Source of the DNA: JAEUMW01 sp039807745
GTDB lineage: Bacteria; Pseudomonadota; Gammaproteobacteria; Burkholderiales; JAEUMW01
DNA length: 29,129 nt
Assembly (NCBI GenBank): GCA_039807745.1
Contig: JBDHRV010000029.1
Span: forward strand, 1-29,129
Direction of reading: 5' to 3'
Position numbers and translations under genes: made by a program. The notes beneath the pieces were generated by a model. The model did not search any database and was not told the origin of the DNA. It saw only the letters and a program-made list of their open reading frames with translations. This document shows, piece after piece, positions 1-7,714 of this stretch. Positions within the stretch are counted from its first letter, which is position 1; the number at the start of each line of letters is the position of its first letter.

Positions 1-119
1 GGCTCGATCTCCTGCGCTCTCGCGGTGGACACGATGATCACACACGCGGCGAGCGTTCCTATCGCATGCAGTGCGTGCAAGATTGTGCCGCTCAGGCAGC
101 CAACGGAGTCGGCAGTCAT
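1..119 (-). CDS. N-terminal end of a possible secreted protein (cut by window edge)
   Basis: On the minus strand an ATG at 119 opens a frame that stays open to the window edge. An in-frame TGA lies just upstream, so this is the first possible ATG. The roughly 39 visible residues contain a hydrophobic stretch (IGTLAACVIIVSTARA) followed by Gln-Glu, which resembles a signal peptide with cleavage after ARA. No basic residue precedes the hydrophobic core and no Shine-Dalgarno site is visible, so the start may be wrong or the frame may be chance. No function can be assigned. If real, it is divergent from the c-di-GMP gene, sharing the 244-base gap 120-363. Confidence 0.35.
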   Translation of the reverse strand, partial: MTADSVGCLSGTILHALHAIGTLAACVIIVSTARAQEIE

Positions 120-301
120 GGATCATGGGGGCAACGACGAAGAGATCTTAATTTTTCTTGCGGCGCGAAGCCATATTGCTGTTCGCTTCGGCAGACTCAG
201 CAGGACCGGGGCTACGCCGCGCTGATGGAGGTCAGCGGTGCGGAGGCAGGGTCACACCGCAGCATGCCGGGGCGAATCAGACGGCGCAGCGTCCTCAGGC
301 A

Positions 302-307
302 TATAAT
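302..307 (+). promoter_or_regulatory. Candidate sigma-70 -10 box for the PAS-GGDEF-EAL gene
   Basis: A perfect TATAAT lies 57 bases before the TTG start at 364 in otherwise GC-rich DNA. No good -35 hexamer is found 16-18 bases upstream, so the promoter may be weak or activator-dependent. The rest of the gap 120-363 holds one AT-rich patch at about 146-160 and nothing else I can identify. Confidence 0.4.
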
Positions 308-363
308 CCGCTTCGCACTGCGCGTCCCCGGCACTCCGCCGGCCCTCTTGAAGGCGACGTAGC

Positions 364-2637
364 TTGAAAAAGTCGCAATTGATGGCCGTCTCCGATCAGT
401 TCAGGGCCAGCAACATCCCCGCTGACGACCATGTCCGCGCCGCCCTTCCGCGTTTCGAACGGCGGCGCACCGCGCTCGAGTACGAGGCCATCCTGCAGAA
501 CGCGTGGGTGGGCATCCTGTTCACCCGCGGTCGTCGGGTACTGCATTGCAATACCCGGTTTGCCGGCATGTTCGGTTACGGCCCTGCCGATCTCGCCGGC
601 CAGGAAGGCGCGATTCTCTTTCCCAGCCGTGAGAGTTTCGACGACCTCGGTGCGATCGCGGCTCCGCGGCTCGCCGCCGGCGAGACCGTGGATCTCGAAT
701 GGCGCATGCGCCGACGAGGCGGCGACGAGTTCTGGTGCCGCCTGCTGGCCAAAGCGGTCTCTCCCTCGAAGCTTTCCGAGGGCACGATCTGGATCGCCGA
801 GGACGTCAGCGAGCGTCGGCTGACCCAGGAATCGCTGCGGCAACTCGTCCGCGAGCAGCAACAGTTGCTCGACCATGCCACGGTGGGCATTGCGCTTCTG
901 CGCAATCGCTGCCTCGTCCGCACGAACCCGCGGATGGAAGCGATCTTTGGTTATGCACCGGGAGAGGTGAACGGGCAGTCGACCCGGATCATCTTTCCGA
1001 GCGAGGAAGGGTTCGAGCGCATGGGGCGCGCCCTCTATTCGGCCCAACCCGGGGCCGCGCCGTTTCAGGGCGACATGCAGTTGCGCCGCAAGGATGGCAG
1101 TCTCTTCTGGGCGCGGTTGCTCGGCACCCCTCTCGACCCCCTCGACCATGAGCGCGGGTGGATCTTCGTGGTCGAGGACATCAGCGAGCAAAGACAGGCG
1201 AAGGAAGCACTGGAGCGTGCGCGCGACGAACTGGAGCGACGCGTCCGCGAACGCACCGCCGAGCTCGCTTCGACCAACGAAAAGCTTCGCGTCGAGGTCG
1301 GAGAGCGGCGCCAGGCCGAAGAGCGGGCACGGCACCTCGCCAATCACGACGTACTGACGGGCCTGCCGAACCGGCGCTTGCTCAAGGACCGGCTGGGCCA
1401 GGCCTTGGCGCTCGCCCACCGCCGCGAACGCAATGTCGCGGTGATGTTCGTGGATCTCGATCGTTTCAAGGCCATCAACGATACGCTGGGGCACGAGGTC
1501 GGGGATAAGCTGCTGGTGGCCGTTGCCGACCGGCTGAAGCGCGTGCTGCGCGAAGGCGACACGGTCGCCCGCGTGGGTGGCGACGAATTCGTGGTGGTGC
1601 TGCCGGAGGTCGGCAAGGAACGGGATGCTGCCGTCGTCGCGCGCAAGATCCTCGACCTGCTGGCCGAACCGTTCCGGGTCGAATCCCACGAGCTGGCCGT
1701 CACGCCGTCCATCGGCATCGCCGTCGCACCGGGTGACGGTGACGACCCGGAGACGCTCCTTCGCCACGCCGATGCAGCCATGTACGAGGCCAAGGCAGCC
1801 GGACGCAATACCTTTCACTTCCACGGCGAGGCCGCGCATCAGGCAGCGAGCCGCCGCTTGAATCTGGAATCGGAGCTGCGACAGGCACTCGACCGCGGTG
1901 AGTTCGAGCTGCATTACCAGCCGCGCGTGGATATCGTTACCGGGGAACTGGTCGGCTGCGAGGCGCTCGCCCGCTGGCGTCATCCAAAGGAAGGTCTGCT
2001 GCCCCCCGAGCGCTTCATTGCGCTCGCGCAGGAGAGCGGGCTCATGGTGCCGCTGGCGCAGTGGGTGGTACAGACTGCCTGCCAGGCCGCCGCGACCTGG
2101 CAGCGAATGGGTGTCCGACCGCGCGTCGTGGCCGTCAATCTCGGGGCCAAGGAGCGCGCGCTCGAACTTCTGCCAGCGCTCATCGAGGAGGTGCTCGCGG
2201 CGACCGGTCTGCCCGGCGCGTGCCTCGAGCTCGAGCTCGATGTCGAAACCCTCGATCTCGCAGGCGACATCGAAGCCAGTCTGGGGCGGCTGCGCGCGCT
2301 CGGCGTGCGGATTACCGCCGAGCGCTTCAAGATCGGGCCGGAAGCGCTGCTTACGCTCCGCCGCCTGCGCGTGGATCGCATGAAAGTGGACCTCGGCGTC
2401 TTCCGCGATGTGCCGGCGAACGCGGACGAAGCGGCCGTGGCCACGGGGCTGCTGCAGCTCGCCCACGGCCTTGCGCTCGAGGCGAGGGTGGTTGGCGTCG
2501 AGTCGCTCCCGCAGCTCGCTTTCCTGCGCCGTCAGGGCTGCCGCGAAGCGCAGGGCTTTCTGATTGCACGGCCGCTTGCCGGCTCCGAGCTCGCGCCGCT
2601 GCTCGATCCCGGCTTCCGATTCGAACTCGGCGGCTGA
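364..2637 (+). CDS. PAS-PAS-GGDEF-EAL protein: diguanylate cyclase with a degenerate EAL domain
   Basis: 757-residue cytoplasmic signalling protein without membrane segments. Two PAS folds (about 39-150 and 165-275, each with a FGY-type core) precede a coiled coil (about 276-325), a GGDEF domain (about 326-480) and an EAL domain (about 500-750). The cyclase site is intact (GGDEF at 405-409, FVDLDRFK upstream) and an RxxD inhibitory site (REGD, 396-399) sits five residues before it. The EAL motif is kept (533-535), but the DDFG metal-binding pair is replaced by Glu-Arg (653-654, AERFKIG) and the catalytic Glu of EGVE is Val710. I infer that it makes c-di-GMP and that the EAL domain binds rather than hydrolyses it. 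The start is TTG with GAAGG nine bases upstream; an in-frame ATG at 382 is the alternative. Confidence 0.93.
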   Translation: MKKSQLMAVSDQFRASNIPADDHVRAALPRFERRRTALEYEAILQNAWVGILFTRGRRVLHCNTRFAGMFGYGPADLAGQEGAILFPSRESFDDLGAIAAPRLAAGETVDLEWRMRRRGGDEFWCRLLAKAVSPSKLSEGTIWIAEDVSERRLTQESLRQLVREQQQLLDHATVGIALLRNRCLVRTNPRMEAIFGYAPGEVNGQSTRIIFPSEEGFERMGRALYSAQPGAAPFQGDMQLRRKDGSLFWARLLGTPLDPLDHERGWIFVVEDISEQRQAKEALERARDELERRVRERTAELASTNEKLRVEVGERRQAEERARHLANHDVLTGLPNRRLLKDRLGQALALAHRRERNVAVMFVDLDRFKAINDTLGHEVGDKLLVAVADRLKRVLREGDTVARVGGDEFVVVLPEVGKERDAAVVARKILDLLAEPFRVESHELAVTPSIGIAVAPGDGDDPETLLRHADAAMYEAKAAGRNTFHFHGEAAHQAASRRLNLESELRQALDRGEFELHYQPRVDIVTGELVGCEALARWRHPKEGLLPPERFIALAQESGLMVPLAQWVVQTACQAAATWQRMGVRPRVVAVNLGAKERALELLPALIEEVLAATGLPGACLELELDVETLDLAGDIEASLGRLRALGVRITAERFKIGPEALLTLRRLRVDRMKVDLGVFRDVPANADEAAVATGLLQLAHGLALEARVVGVESLPQLAFLRRQGCREAQGFLIARPLAGSELAPLLDPGFRFELGG

Positions 2638-2654
2638 AAGCCGTCAAAGGCTTC

Positions 2655-3587
2655 ATGCACTTTCCGACTCGAGTCCGGGCGGTCGGCCACGGCCGACTGC
2701 TGCCGTGGAGCCTGCTCACCGCTGTTCTGCTTGCGCTCGCCGGCTGCAGTTCGGTGAAGATTGCCTACAACAACCTCGATCTCTATCTTCTCTGGAAGGC
2801 GGATGACTATTTCGCCCTCGCAAGCGAGCAGAGGGAACAGCTCAAGGCGACGCTCGACTCGACCACGGCGTGGCATCGAAGCGAGGAACTCTCGCGATAT
2901 GCCGCGGTGCTCATGGAGGCGCGCGAGCGCGTCGGCGGTTCGATCGGCGAAACCGACATCGAGTGGCTACTCCATGCTGCGCGCCTGCGGTACGAAGCGC
3001 TGGCGCAACATGCCGCTCCCCGTGCCGCGGAAGTGTTGCGTTCGCTCTCCCCGGCGCAGATCGCCCATTTCGAGGCGACGCTGCGACGCGACAACGACGC
3101 CTTTGCAGCAGAGTACGTGGATGTAACGCCCGAGGTGCAGCGTCGGCAGCGCCTGAAGCGCACCACCGAGCTCGTGGAAGAGTGGGTGGGACCGCTCTCC
3201 GAGGCCCAGCGCACGCGCATGGCGCAGCTATACTCTGGCATCCCCCTGATCAATGCGTTGCGCCTTGCGGACCGCCAGCGCCGCCAGCGCGCGCTGGTCG
3301 TGCTGCTCGCGCAACAGCGCACGGCCGCGTCACTTGCACCTGCGCTCGAGGCGTGGATGATCGAATGGGACCAGGGACGTTCGCCCGAATACGAAGCCGC
3401 CTTGCGTGAGCAGAGGCAGCAAACGGTGGCGATGGTGGTCGACATCGAGCGCACCCTCTCGCCGGCGCAAAGGGCGCACCTGCAAACACGCCTCGGTCGC
3501 TATGCCGGCGAGCTCGCGTCCCTGGCAACTGTGCGCGCCGCGGCGCTCGATGCCGCAGGCTTACTGAGACCGATCGGGATCCACTGA
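2655..3587 (+). CDS. DUF6279 family lipoprotein
   Basis: 310 residues. The N-terminus has a basic segment, a hydrophobic run and a lipobox ending LAGC with Cys31 as the probable lipidated residue, so it should be membrane-anchored facing the periplasm. The mature part begins with the DUF6279 signature (YNNLDLYLLWKADDYF) and is mostly charged alpha-helix with repeated LSPAQ-type turns. Function is unknown for the family. The start ATG has AAAGG just upstream and lies 17 bases after the stop of the c-di-GMP gene, so the two may be cotranscribed. Its 3' end overlaps the convergent lipoprotein gene by 27 bases (3561-3587). Confidence 0.85.
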   Translation: MHFPTRVRAVGHGRLLPWSLLTAVLLALAGCSSVKIAYNNLDLYLLWKADDYFALASEQREQLKATLDSTTAWHRSEELSRYAAVLMEARERVGGSIGETDIEWLLHAARLRYEALAQHAAPRAAEVLRSLSPAQIAHFEATLRRDNDAFAAEYVDVTPEVQRRQRLKRTTELVEEWVGPLSEAQRTRMAQLYSGIPLINALRLADRQRRQRALVVLLAQQRTAASLAPALEAWMIEWDQGRSPEYEAALREQRQQTVAMVVDIERTLSPAQRAHLQTRLGRYAGELASLATVRAAALDAAGLLRPIGIH

Positions 3588-4160
3588 CGCGCGAGCAGGC
3601 GGGCGGGCCGCCTCCGACTTGACGCGTTTCATGAGTGCCGGGTCCGCCAGCATCTGCCGACTCAGCTCGCTGAAGGCCGTCGCGTACGCCGCCTGCAGGG
3701 GAGGGTAGGAATAGATCCGACCCCAGGCGCGCCCCGTTCCCCGGTACTTGCCGATCTGTCGCTCACCGACTTCCGTACGCACGAACACATCGGCGACAGC
3801 GGTAGCGAAGTAGGTGGAGATGGCAGGGTTGATCGACGTGTATCCGCTGATCTGGAACACCACGCCGTTCTCGGTCGGACCTTCGGACAGCACCACGTCG
3901 GAGAACATGTCGCGCATCATCTCGAGCGCGGCAGCCTTCATCAAGGGCGACTCGCGGTAACTCCAGACGTAAGGGCCGAAGGCGGAAACGTTGAAGTCGC
4001 GCTGATCGGGTGCGACCTCGAACAGCACCGTTGCGGCCATGGGCAGCTCCACGCCCGCGGGAGCGATCACCACGGGGCGCGGCGGCGGCACCGTCTGGCA
4101 GGCGGTCACGCAAATCGACAGCAGGAAGGCCGCGGCAAGCACGCCCGACGGTGATCGCAT
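3561..4160 (-). CDS. Putative lipoprotein, paralogue of the adjacent upstream gene
   Basis: 199 residues with a signal peptide and a VTAC lipobox (Cys21). A GGGAGAAG ribosome site precedes the ATG. The mature domain shares a pattern with the neighbouring lipoprotein 4241-4810: a VELP/VALP segment, WSY followed by an LM-containing helix ending in FSD, an S(I/L)NP...Y motif followed by an Ala-rich strand ending VF, and a C-terminal AY..AF...MLAD..L helix. The overall look (beta-strands, Asn-Pro turn, terminal helix) resembles small DUF4136-like envelope lipoproteins, but I cannot assign a family. It is probably cotranscribed with its paralogue, with an 80-base gap between them. Confidence 0.75.
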   Translation of the reverse strand: MRSPSGVLAAAFLLSICVTACQTVPPPRPVVIAPAGVELPMAATVLFEVAPDQRDFNVSAFGPYVWSYRESPLMKAAALEMMRDMFSDVVLSEGPTENGVVFQISGYTSINPAISTYFATAVADVFVRTEVGERQIGKYRGTGRAWGRIYSYPPLQAAYATAFSELSRQMLADPALMKRVKSEAARPPARASVDPDRSQ

Positions 4161-4240
4161 GCTTCTCCCTCTTCCGTCCACACTCGGAGCGTGTGACAGA
4201 TATCGGGCTACGCGGGTTTCTCCGGTAGGCGCGACATTTC

Positions 4241-4810
4241 TTACTTTCGGGCTTGCGCCTGAAGGCGCGCGAGCAGTTGTTTGTCCGCCAGCATATCGTT
4301 GGCGATCTGCGCGAAGGCGGCTTCGTAAGCTTCCAGGATGCCGCTGCGTGAATAGTTCGACTGCGAGGCCTTGCCGTTGCCGTTGAACGCTGCGATGGGC
4401 ATCGCGTGGGCGTCGGCTCCTGCGAACACGGTTGCGGTCGCGTTCGCATAGTATTCGTTCAGCGTTGGATTCAATGACGAATCGCCCTTGAGGACGATCG
4501 TGATAGTCGGCCGGTCGACGGTTGCTGCCGGTCCTGCATCCGAGAACAGTCGGTGGAAGATGTTGAGCCCCGCCTGCTGCATCAGCTGCGCGTCGGGGTA
4601 GCTCCACCAGGCCGAACGCATCTGCATCTGCGGCATGCTGGGGTCGGGTTCGACGGCAACCCGCGCCGGTATCGGAAGCGCCACACCGGGCGGGGGATTC
4701 CAACCCTGCGGGGTCCAGTTCTGATAGCTCGGGGTGGCGCAGGCGCTCAGCCAGAACAGGAAGACGCTACCGACCAGAGCTTGTGTGGCGTGACGAGTAA
4801 GGCGCATCAT
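4241..4810 (-). CDS. Putative lipoprotein, tandem paralogue
   Basis: 189 residues. The signal peptide ends in a lipobox LSAC (about residue 24) and is followed by a proline- and tryptophan-rich segment. It shares with the downstream gene 3561-4160 the WSY...LM...FSD block, the SLNP...YYANATATVF block and the AYEAAFAQIANDMLAD helix, so the two look like an old tandem duplication. It probably sits in the outer membrane, role unknown. Two ATG codons in a row (4810 and 4807) are possible starts. No clear ribosome site is seen, but a good extended -10 lies about 45 bases upstream. Confidence 0.72.
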   Translation of the reverse strand: MMRLTRHATQALVGSVFLFWLSACATPSYQNWTPQGWNPPPGVALPIPARVAVEPDPSMPQMQMRSAWWSYPDAQLMQQAGLNIFHRLFSDAGPAATVDRPTITIVLKGDSSLNPTLNEYYANATATVFAGADAHAMPIAAFNGNGKASQSNYSRSGILEAYEAAFAQIANDMLADKQLLARLQAQARK

Positions 4811-4852
4811 AATGTTATCGCTGGAAGGTCGGGGATGGTTGCCGAGGGGCGC

Positions 4853-4861
4853 ATGATAGCA
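4853..4861 (-). promoter_or_regulatory. Extended -10 promoter element of the lipoprotein pair
   Basis: Read on the minus strand the sequence is TGC-TATCAT: an extended -10 with five of six consensus bases, 42 bases before the ATG at 4810. No -35 is apparent, which fits extended -10 promoters. Confidence 0.45.
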
Positions 4862-4973
4862 AGGGTTCGCGCCGCGCGGCAGCCTGTGGCAGCGGCGCCA
4901 CTCTCGCCAAGTCGACACAAGAACACACAGTTCAATCAAGTACTTGAGGGGAGGCGCGCGGCAGTGCGTCTTT

Positions 4974-4982
4974 TGCTATAGT
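4974..4982 (+). promoter_or_regulatory. Extended -10 promoter element of the DUF465-arfB pair
   Basis: TGC-TATAGT (TG at 4974-4975, hexamer 4977-4982) lies 28 bases before the ATG at 5011. It is divergent from the similar element at 4853-4861. The -35 region is GC-rich and unrecognisable. The rest of the gap 4811-5010 shows no gene. Confidence 0.5.
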
Positions 4983-5010
4983 TCGCGTAGACGTTACAAC
5001 GAGGGCCGCC

Positions 5011-5223
5011 ATGCACATGGACACCGCAGAGCTCGAAGCCATTCACGAAAAGCTCCAGGCGCTCAAGATCGAGCACAAGGACCTGGACGACATCATCAAC
5101 CGCCTCGCCGTCGCCTCCGGCCAGGATGAACTGCAACTGCGCCGGCTCAAGAAACGAAAGCTGTACATCAAGGACCACATCGCCTTTCTCGAGCGACAGG
5201 TCACGCCCACCGTCCCCGCCTGA
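5011..5223 (+). CDS. DUF465 (YdcH-like) small protein
   Basis: 70 residues, almost entirely one charged helical hairpin. It carries the DUF465 hallmarks: an IEHKDLDD segment in the first helix and the LKKRKLYIKDHI segment in the second. The family is widespread in proteobacteria and of unknown function, predicted to be a cytoplasmic coiled-coil protein. GAGG at 5001-5004 is a good ribosome site for the ATG at 5011; a second ATG at 5017 is possible. arfB follows 21 bases downstream, suggesting cotranscription. Confidence 0.85.
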   Translation: MHMDTAELEAIHEKLQALKIEHKDLDDIINRLAVASGQDELQLRRLKKRKLYIKDHIAFLERQVTPTVPA

Positions 5224-5244
5224 CGCTCTTCTGCCGGGATCAAG

Positions 5245-5718
5245 GTGACTGAACCCGATCCCGGTAGCCCTTTCCCTCCCCCTCCGGCCGCCGACAAACT
5301 CGTCGTTGCACCGGGGTTCGTCATCGATCGCTCGGAGATCGAGGCGAGGTTCGTCCGCGCCTCCGGTCCTGGCGGCCAGAACGTCAACAAGGTCGCTACC
5401 GCCGTGGAGCTTCGCTTCGACGTCGGCCGGTCCGCTGCCCTGGCGGATGACGTCAAGGTCAGGCTGCGGCGCCTGGCCGGACGCCGCATGACCGAGGACG
5501 GCGTCCTGGTGATCCAGGCGCAGCGGTTCCGCACGCAGGCGCGCAATCGAGAGGATGCCCTGGAGCGACTGTTGACGCTGATCCGTCAGTCGCTCGAAGC
5601 GCCCCGGCGGCGCATCGCCACCCGCCCGACCCGGGCTTCGCGGAAACGACGGCTCGAAGCGAAACAGCGGCGTGGGGCGCTCAAGCGGATGAGGACCGCC
5701 AAAGGCGTGAACGAGTGA
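5245..5718 (+). CDS. arfB: Alternative ribosome-rescue factor B (YaeJ-type peptidyl-tRNA hydrolase)
   Basis: 157 residues with one release-factor catalytic domain and the GGQ motif at 43-45 within ASGPGGQNVNKV. It ends in the strongly basic tail (rich in Arg and Lys from about 117) that in ArfB/YaeJ enters the empty mRNA channel of stalled ribosomes. The role is hydrolysis of peptidyl-tRNA on non-stop ribosomes without a stop codon. The start is GTG at 5245. A Pro-rich stretch (SPFPPPPA) of about ten residues precedes the domain. The 3' end is built from an 8-base tandem repeat that runs through the stop codon. It is convergent with rtcB. Confidence 0.92.
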   Translation: MTEPDPGSPFPPPPAADKLVVAPGFVIDRSEIEARFVRASGPGGQNVNKVATAVELRFDVGRSAALADDVKVRLRRLAGRRMTEDGVLVIQAQRFRTQARNREDALERLLTLIRQSLEAPRRRIATRPTRASRKRRLEAKQRRGALKRMRTAKGVNE

Positions 5719-5736
5719 AGGCGTGAAGGGGTGAAA
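5705..5736. repeat. Four tandem 8-base units (GNGTGAAN) across the arfB stop codon
   Basis: Units GCGTGAAC, GAGTGAAG, GCGTGAAG and GGGTGAAA follow each other without spacer. The core GTGAA is identical in all four. The repeat covers the last codons of arfB, its TGA and 18 bases beyond it. Confidence 0.75.
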
Positions 5737-5758
5737 AGGTCGCGCGCAGCGCGTTCAC
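5731..5758. terminator. Possible hairpin between convergent arfB and rtcB
   Basis: CGCGC (5741-5745) pairs with GCGCG (5749-5753) around a GCA loop. The outer arms GTGAA (5731-5735) and TTCAC (5754-5758) can extend the stem if AAGGT is bulged. There is no T-run, so factor-independent termination is doubtful. Confidence 0.25.
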
Positions 5759-5767
5759 TCCACGCTG

Positions 5768-7201
5768 TCAGCCCTTGACACACACCTTCGGTCGCAGGAA
5801 CGCGACCCGCTTCGCCAGACCGGCCTGCTCCGTCGCTGCCGCAACTGCGTCCACGTCCTTGTAGGCGCCCGGGGCTTCTTCGGCGGCCCCGCGCAGCGAC
5901 TGCGTGCGGATCAGAATCCCGTCCGCTCGCAGGCTGTCGATCAACTCGCGTCCGTTCCAGCGCTTCAGCGCCGCGGTGCGGCTCATGGCGCGGCCGGCGC
6001 CGTGGCTTGCCGAGGAGAAGGCGATCCGCTCGCTCTGCGCGGTTCCGGCCAGCACGTACGAACCCGTACCCATGCTGCCGCCGATGATCACTGGCTGACC
6101 GACCCCCAGATAAGGCGTGGGGATCTCGGGATGACCCGGGCCGAACGCGCGGGTCGCGCCCTTCCGGTGCACGTAGAGCAGCTTCGGCGCGCCATCGACC
6201 TCGTGCCGTTCAGGCTTGCACGTGTTGTGGGAGATATCGAACAGCGTGGCCAGACGCGCTTCCGGGAACACGCGCTCGAACGCATCGCGCGTGAGCTGGG
6301 CGAGAATCTGGCGATTGGCGAGCGCGACGTTGATCGCGGCATTCATCGCGCCCAGATACCGCTCGCCCTCGGCGGAGTGGATCGGCGCACACGCGAGCTC
6401 GCGGTCGGGAAGATGCACGCCGAGCCGACCCGCCGCCTTTGCCAGCGTGACGAGATAGTCGGTGCCGATCTGGTGTCCGAGCCCGCGCGACCCGCAGTGG
6501 AGCGACACGAGGATCTGTCCTTCGGCGAGGCCATACGCGCGCGCTGCTTCTGCATCGTGGATGCGGTCGACCACCTGCACTTCGAGATAATGGTTGCCGG
6601 AACCGAGCGTGCCCATTTCGCCCCGTTGCCGCTTCTTCGCGAGCTCGGAGACGTACTGCGGCTTGGCGCCTGCCATCGTCCCGTGCTCCTCGACGAATTC
6701 GAGCTCTGCCGCCGTTCCGAAACCCTCCGATACCGCCCAGCGCGCCCCGCCCTCCATCACCGCGTCCAGTTCGGCGGGCGTCAGGCGAATATCGCCTCCC
6801 TCTCCGACACCGGCAGGGATCGCCCGAAACAGCACGTTCGCCAGCGCTTCGATGCGCGGCTCGATCTGCGTCAGAGTGAGGTTGGTGCGCAGACAGCGAA
6901 TGCCGCAGGAGATGTCGAAGCCGACCCCGCCGGCGCAGATGATGCCGCCTGCCTCCGGATCGAAGGCGGCCACGCCGCCGATGGGAAAGCCGTAGCCCCA
7001 GTGGGCGTCGGGCATCGTCATCGCGCAGCCGACGAGCCCCGGCAACCGCGAGACGTTGGTGATCTGCTCCAGCACCTTGTCATCCATGCCGGCCAGCAGT
7101 GCCCCGCTCGCGAACAGACGCACGGCGGGCGCGACGCACCCCGTTGCCGGGGCAGGTCGCCAGCAATGAGGAGATAGCGGCTCGAGCGCTTCGAGCTTCA
7201 T
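5768..7201 (-). CDS. rtcB: RtcB RNA ligase (3'-phosphate/5'-hydroxyl ligase)
   Basis: 477 residues, full length for RtcB. It seals RNA 2',3'-cyclic phosphate or 3'-phosphate ends to 5'-OH ends using GTP and Mn2+. The active site is complete: MPDAHWGYGFPIGGV, the metal-binding Cys99 in GGVGFDISCG, LGSGNHYLEVQ, the SLHCGSRGLGHQ segment, GSMGTGSYVL and the guanylylated histidine at 400 in SASHGAGRAMS. The activator archease lies 78 bases upstream on the same strand, with a separate candidate promoter in the gap. No RtcR or RtcA gene is present in the window, so the stress regulation known in enterics cannot be inferred. Confidence 0.96.
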   Translation of the reverse strand: MKLEALEPLSPHCWRPAPATGCVAPAVRLFASGALLAGMDDKVLEQITNVSRLPGLVGCAMTMPDAHWGYGFPIGGVAAFDPEAGGIICAGGVGFDISCGIRCLRTNLTLTQIEPRIEALANVLFRAIPAGVGEGGDIRLTPAELDAVMEGGARWAVSEGFGTAAELEFVEEHGTMAGAKPQYVSELAKKRQRGEMGTLGSGNHYLEVQVVDRIHDAEAARAYGLAEGQILVSLHCGSRGLGHQIGTDYLVTLAKAAGRLGVHLPDRELACAPIHSAEGERYLGAMNAAINVALANRQILAQLTRDAFERVFPEARLATLFDISHNTCKPERHEVDGAPKLLYVHRKGATRAFGPGHPEIPTPYLGVGQPVIIGGSMGTGSYVLAGTAQSERIAFSSASHGAGRAMSRTAALKRWNGRELIDSLRADGILIRTQSLRGAAEEAPGAYKDVDAVAAATEQAGLAKRVAFLRPKVCVKG

Positions 7202-7229
7202 GGCGCCGCCGGTGCAGATCTAGAATTCC

Positions 7230-7235
7230 AGTATA
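7230..7235 (-). promoter_or_regulatory. Candidate internal promoter of rtcB
   Basis: TATACT on the minus strand, 28 bases before the rtcB ATG. Just upstream is a perfect 12-base palindrome CGCAGCGCTGCG (7242-7253), extendable with mismatches. It could be a regulator site or an mRNA hairpin separating archease from rtcB. No -35 consensus is seen. Confidence 0.35.
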
Positions 7236-7279
7236 GGCGCACGCAGCGCTGCGCGCCGGGTATTCTCAGATCCGCCTCG

Positions 7280-7705
7280 TCATACGTCGACTACACAGCG
7301 CGCCTCCCAACCGCCCGGGATCTCCTTGACGGAAAGCCCCGTAAGCGTCGCGCCCTTGACCTCCGTGCCGCGTGCGAAGTCGCGGCGCCAGGGTTCCCCC
7401 GCCGCCTCACCCCGCCACCGATCGCCGGTGCGCGTGAGTCGAAAGCAGGCGAGCGCGAGACCGTGTGCACGGGCTTCCGCCAGGAGTTCGTTCAGCCAGC
7501 GCACCAACGCGAGCTCGGGATCGGACTCCACGAATCCGACATAGATCCGATCGAGGGGCTGCACTTCGGCGGGATGCACCATGAACGCGAACATGGCCGC
7601 GGCCGCCGCCACGAACGCATCCTCGATCTTCGGGCCGCGGCCGATCACACCGATGTCCGCATCGTGCTCGAAGTAGTCCGCGTCGTGGGCGGCAACTCTA
7701 CTCAT
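7280..7705 (-). CDS. Archease, RtcB activator
   Basis: 141 residues. The family opening YFEHDADIGV (compare HTAD) carries the first acidic metal ligands. A central RWLNELLAEAR helix and the closing VKGATLTGLSVKEI...VVDV with a near-terminal Asp complete the archease pattern. Archease speeds guanylylation of the RtcB active-site histidine and allows multiple turnover. The start is ATG 7705; a GTG directly before it (7708) is possible. The stop of the COG3146 gene lies about 9 bases upstream, so translation is probably coupled. Confidence 0.92.
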   Translation of the reverse strand: MSRVAAHDADYFEHDADIGVIGRGPKIEDAFVAAAAAMFAFMVHPAEVQPLDRIYVGFVESDPELALVRWLNELLAEARAHGLALACFRLTRTGDRWRGEAAGEPWRRDFARGTEVKGATLTGLSVKEIPGGWEARCVVDV

Positions 7706-7714
7706 CACGCCATC

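Noticed and set aside
295..2466. Long minus-strand open frame opposite the PAS-GGDEF-EAL gene
   Set aside because: Composition is that of a GC-rich shadow frame; the plus-strand domains are unambiguous.
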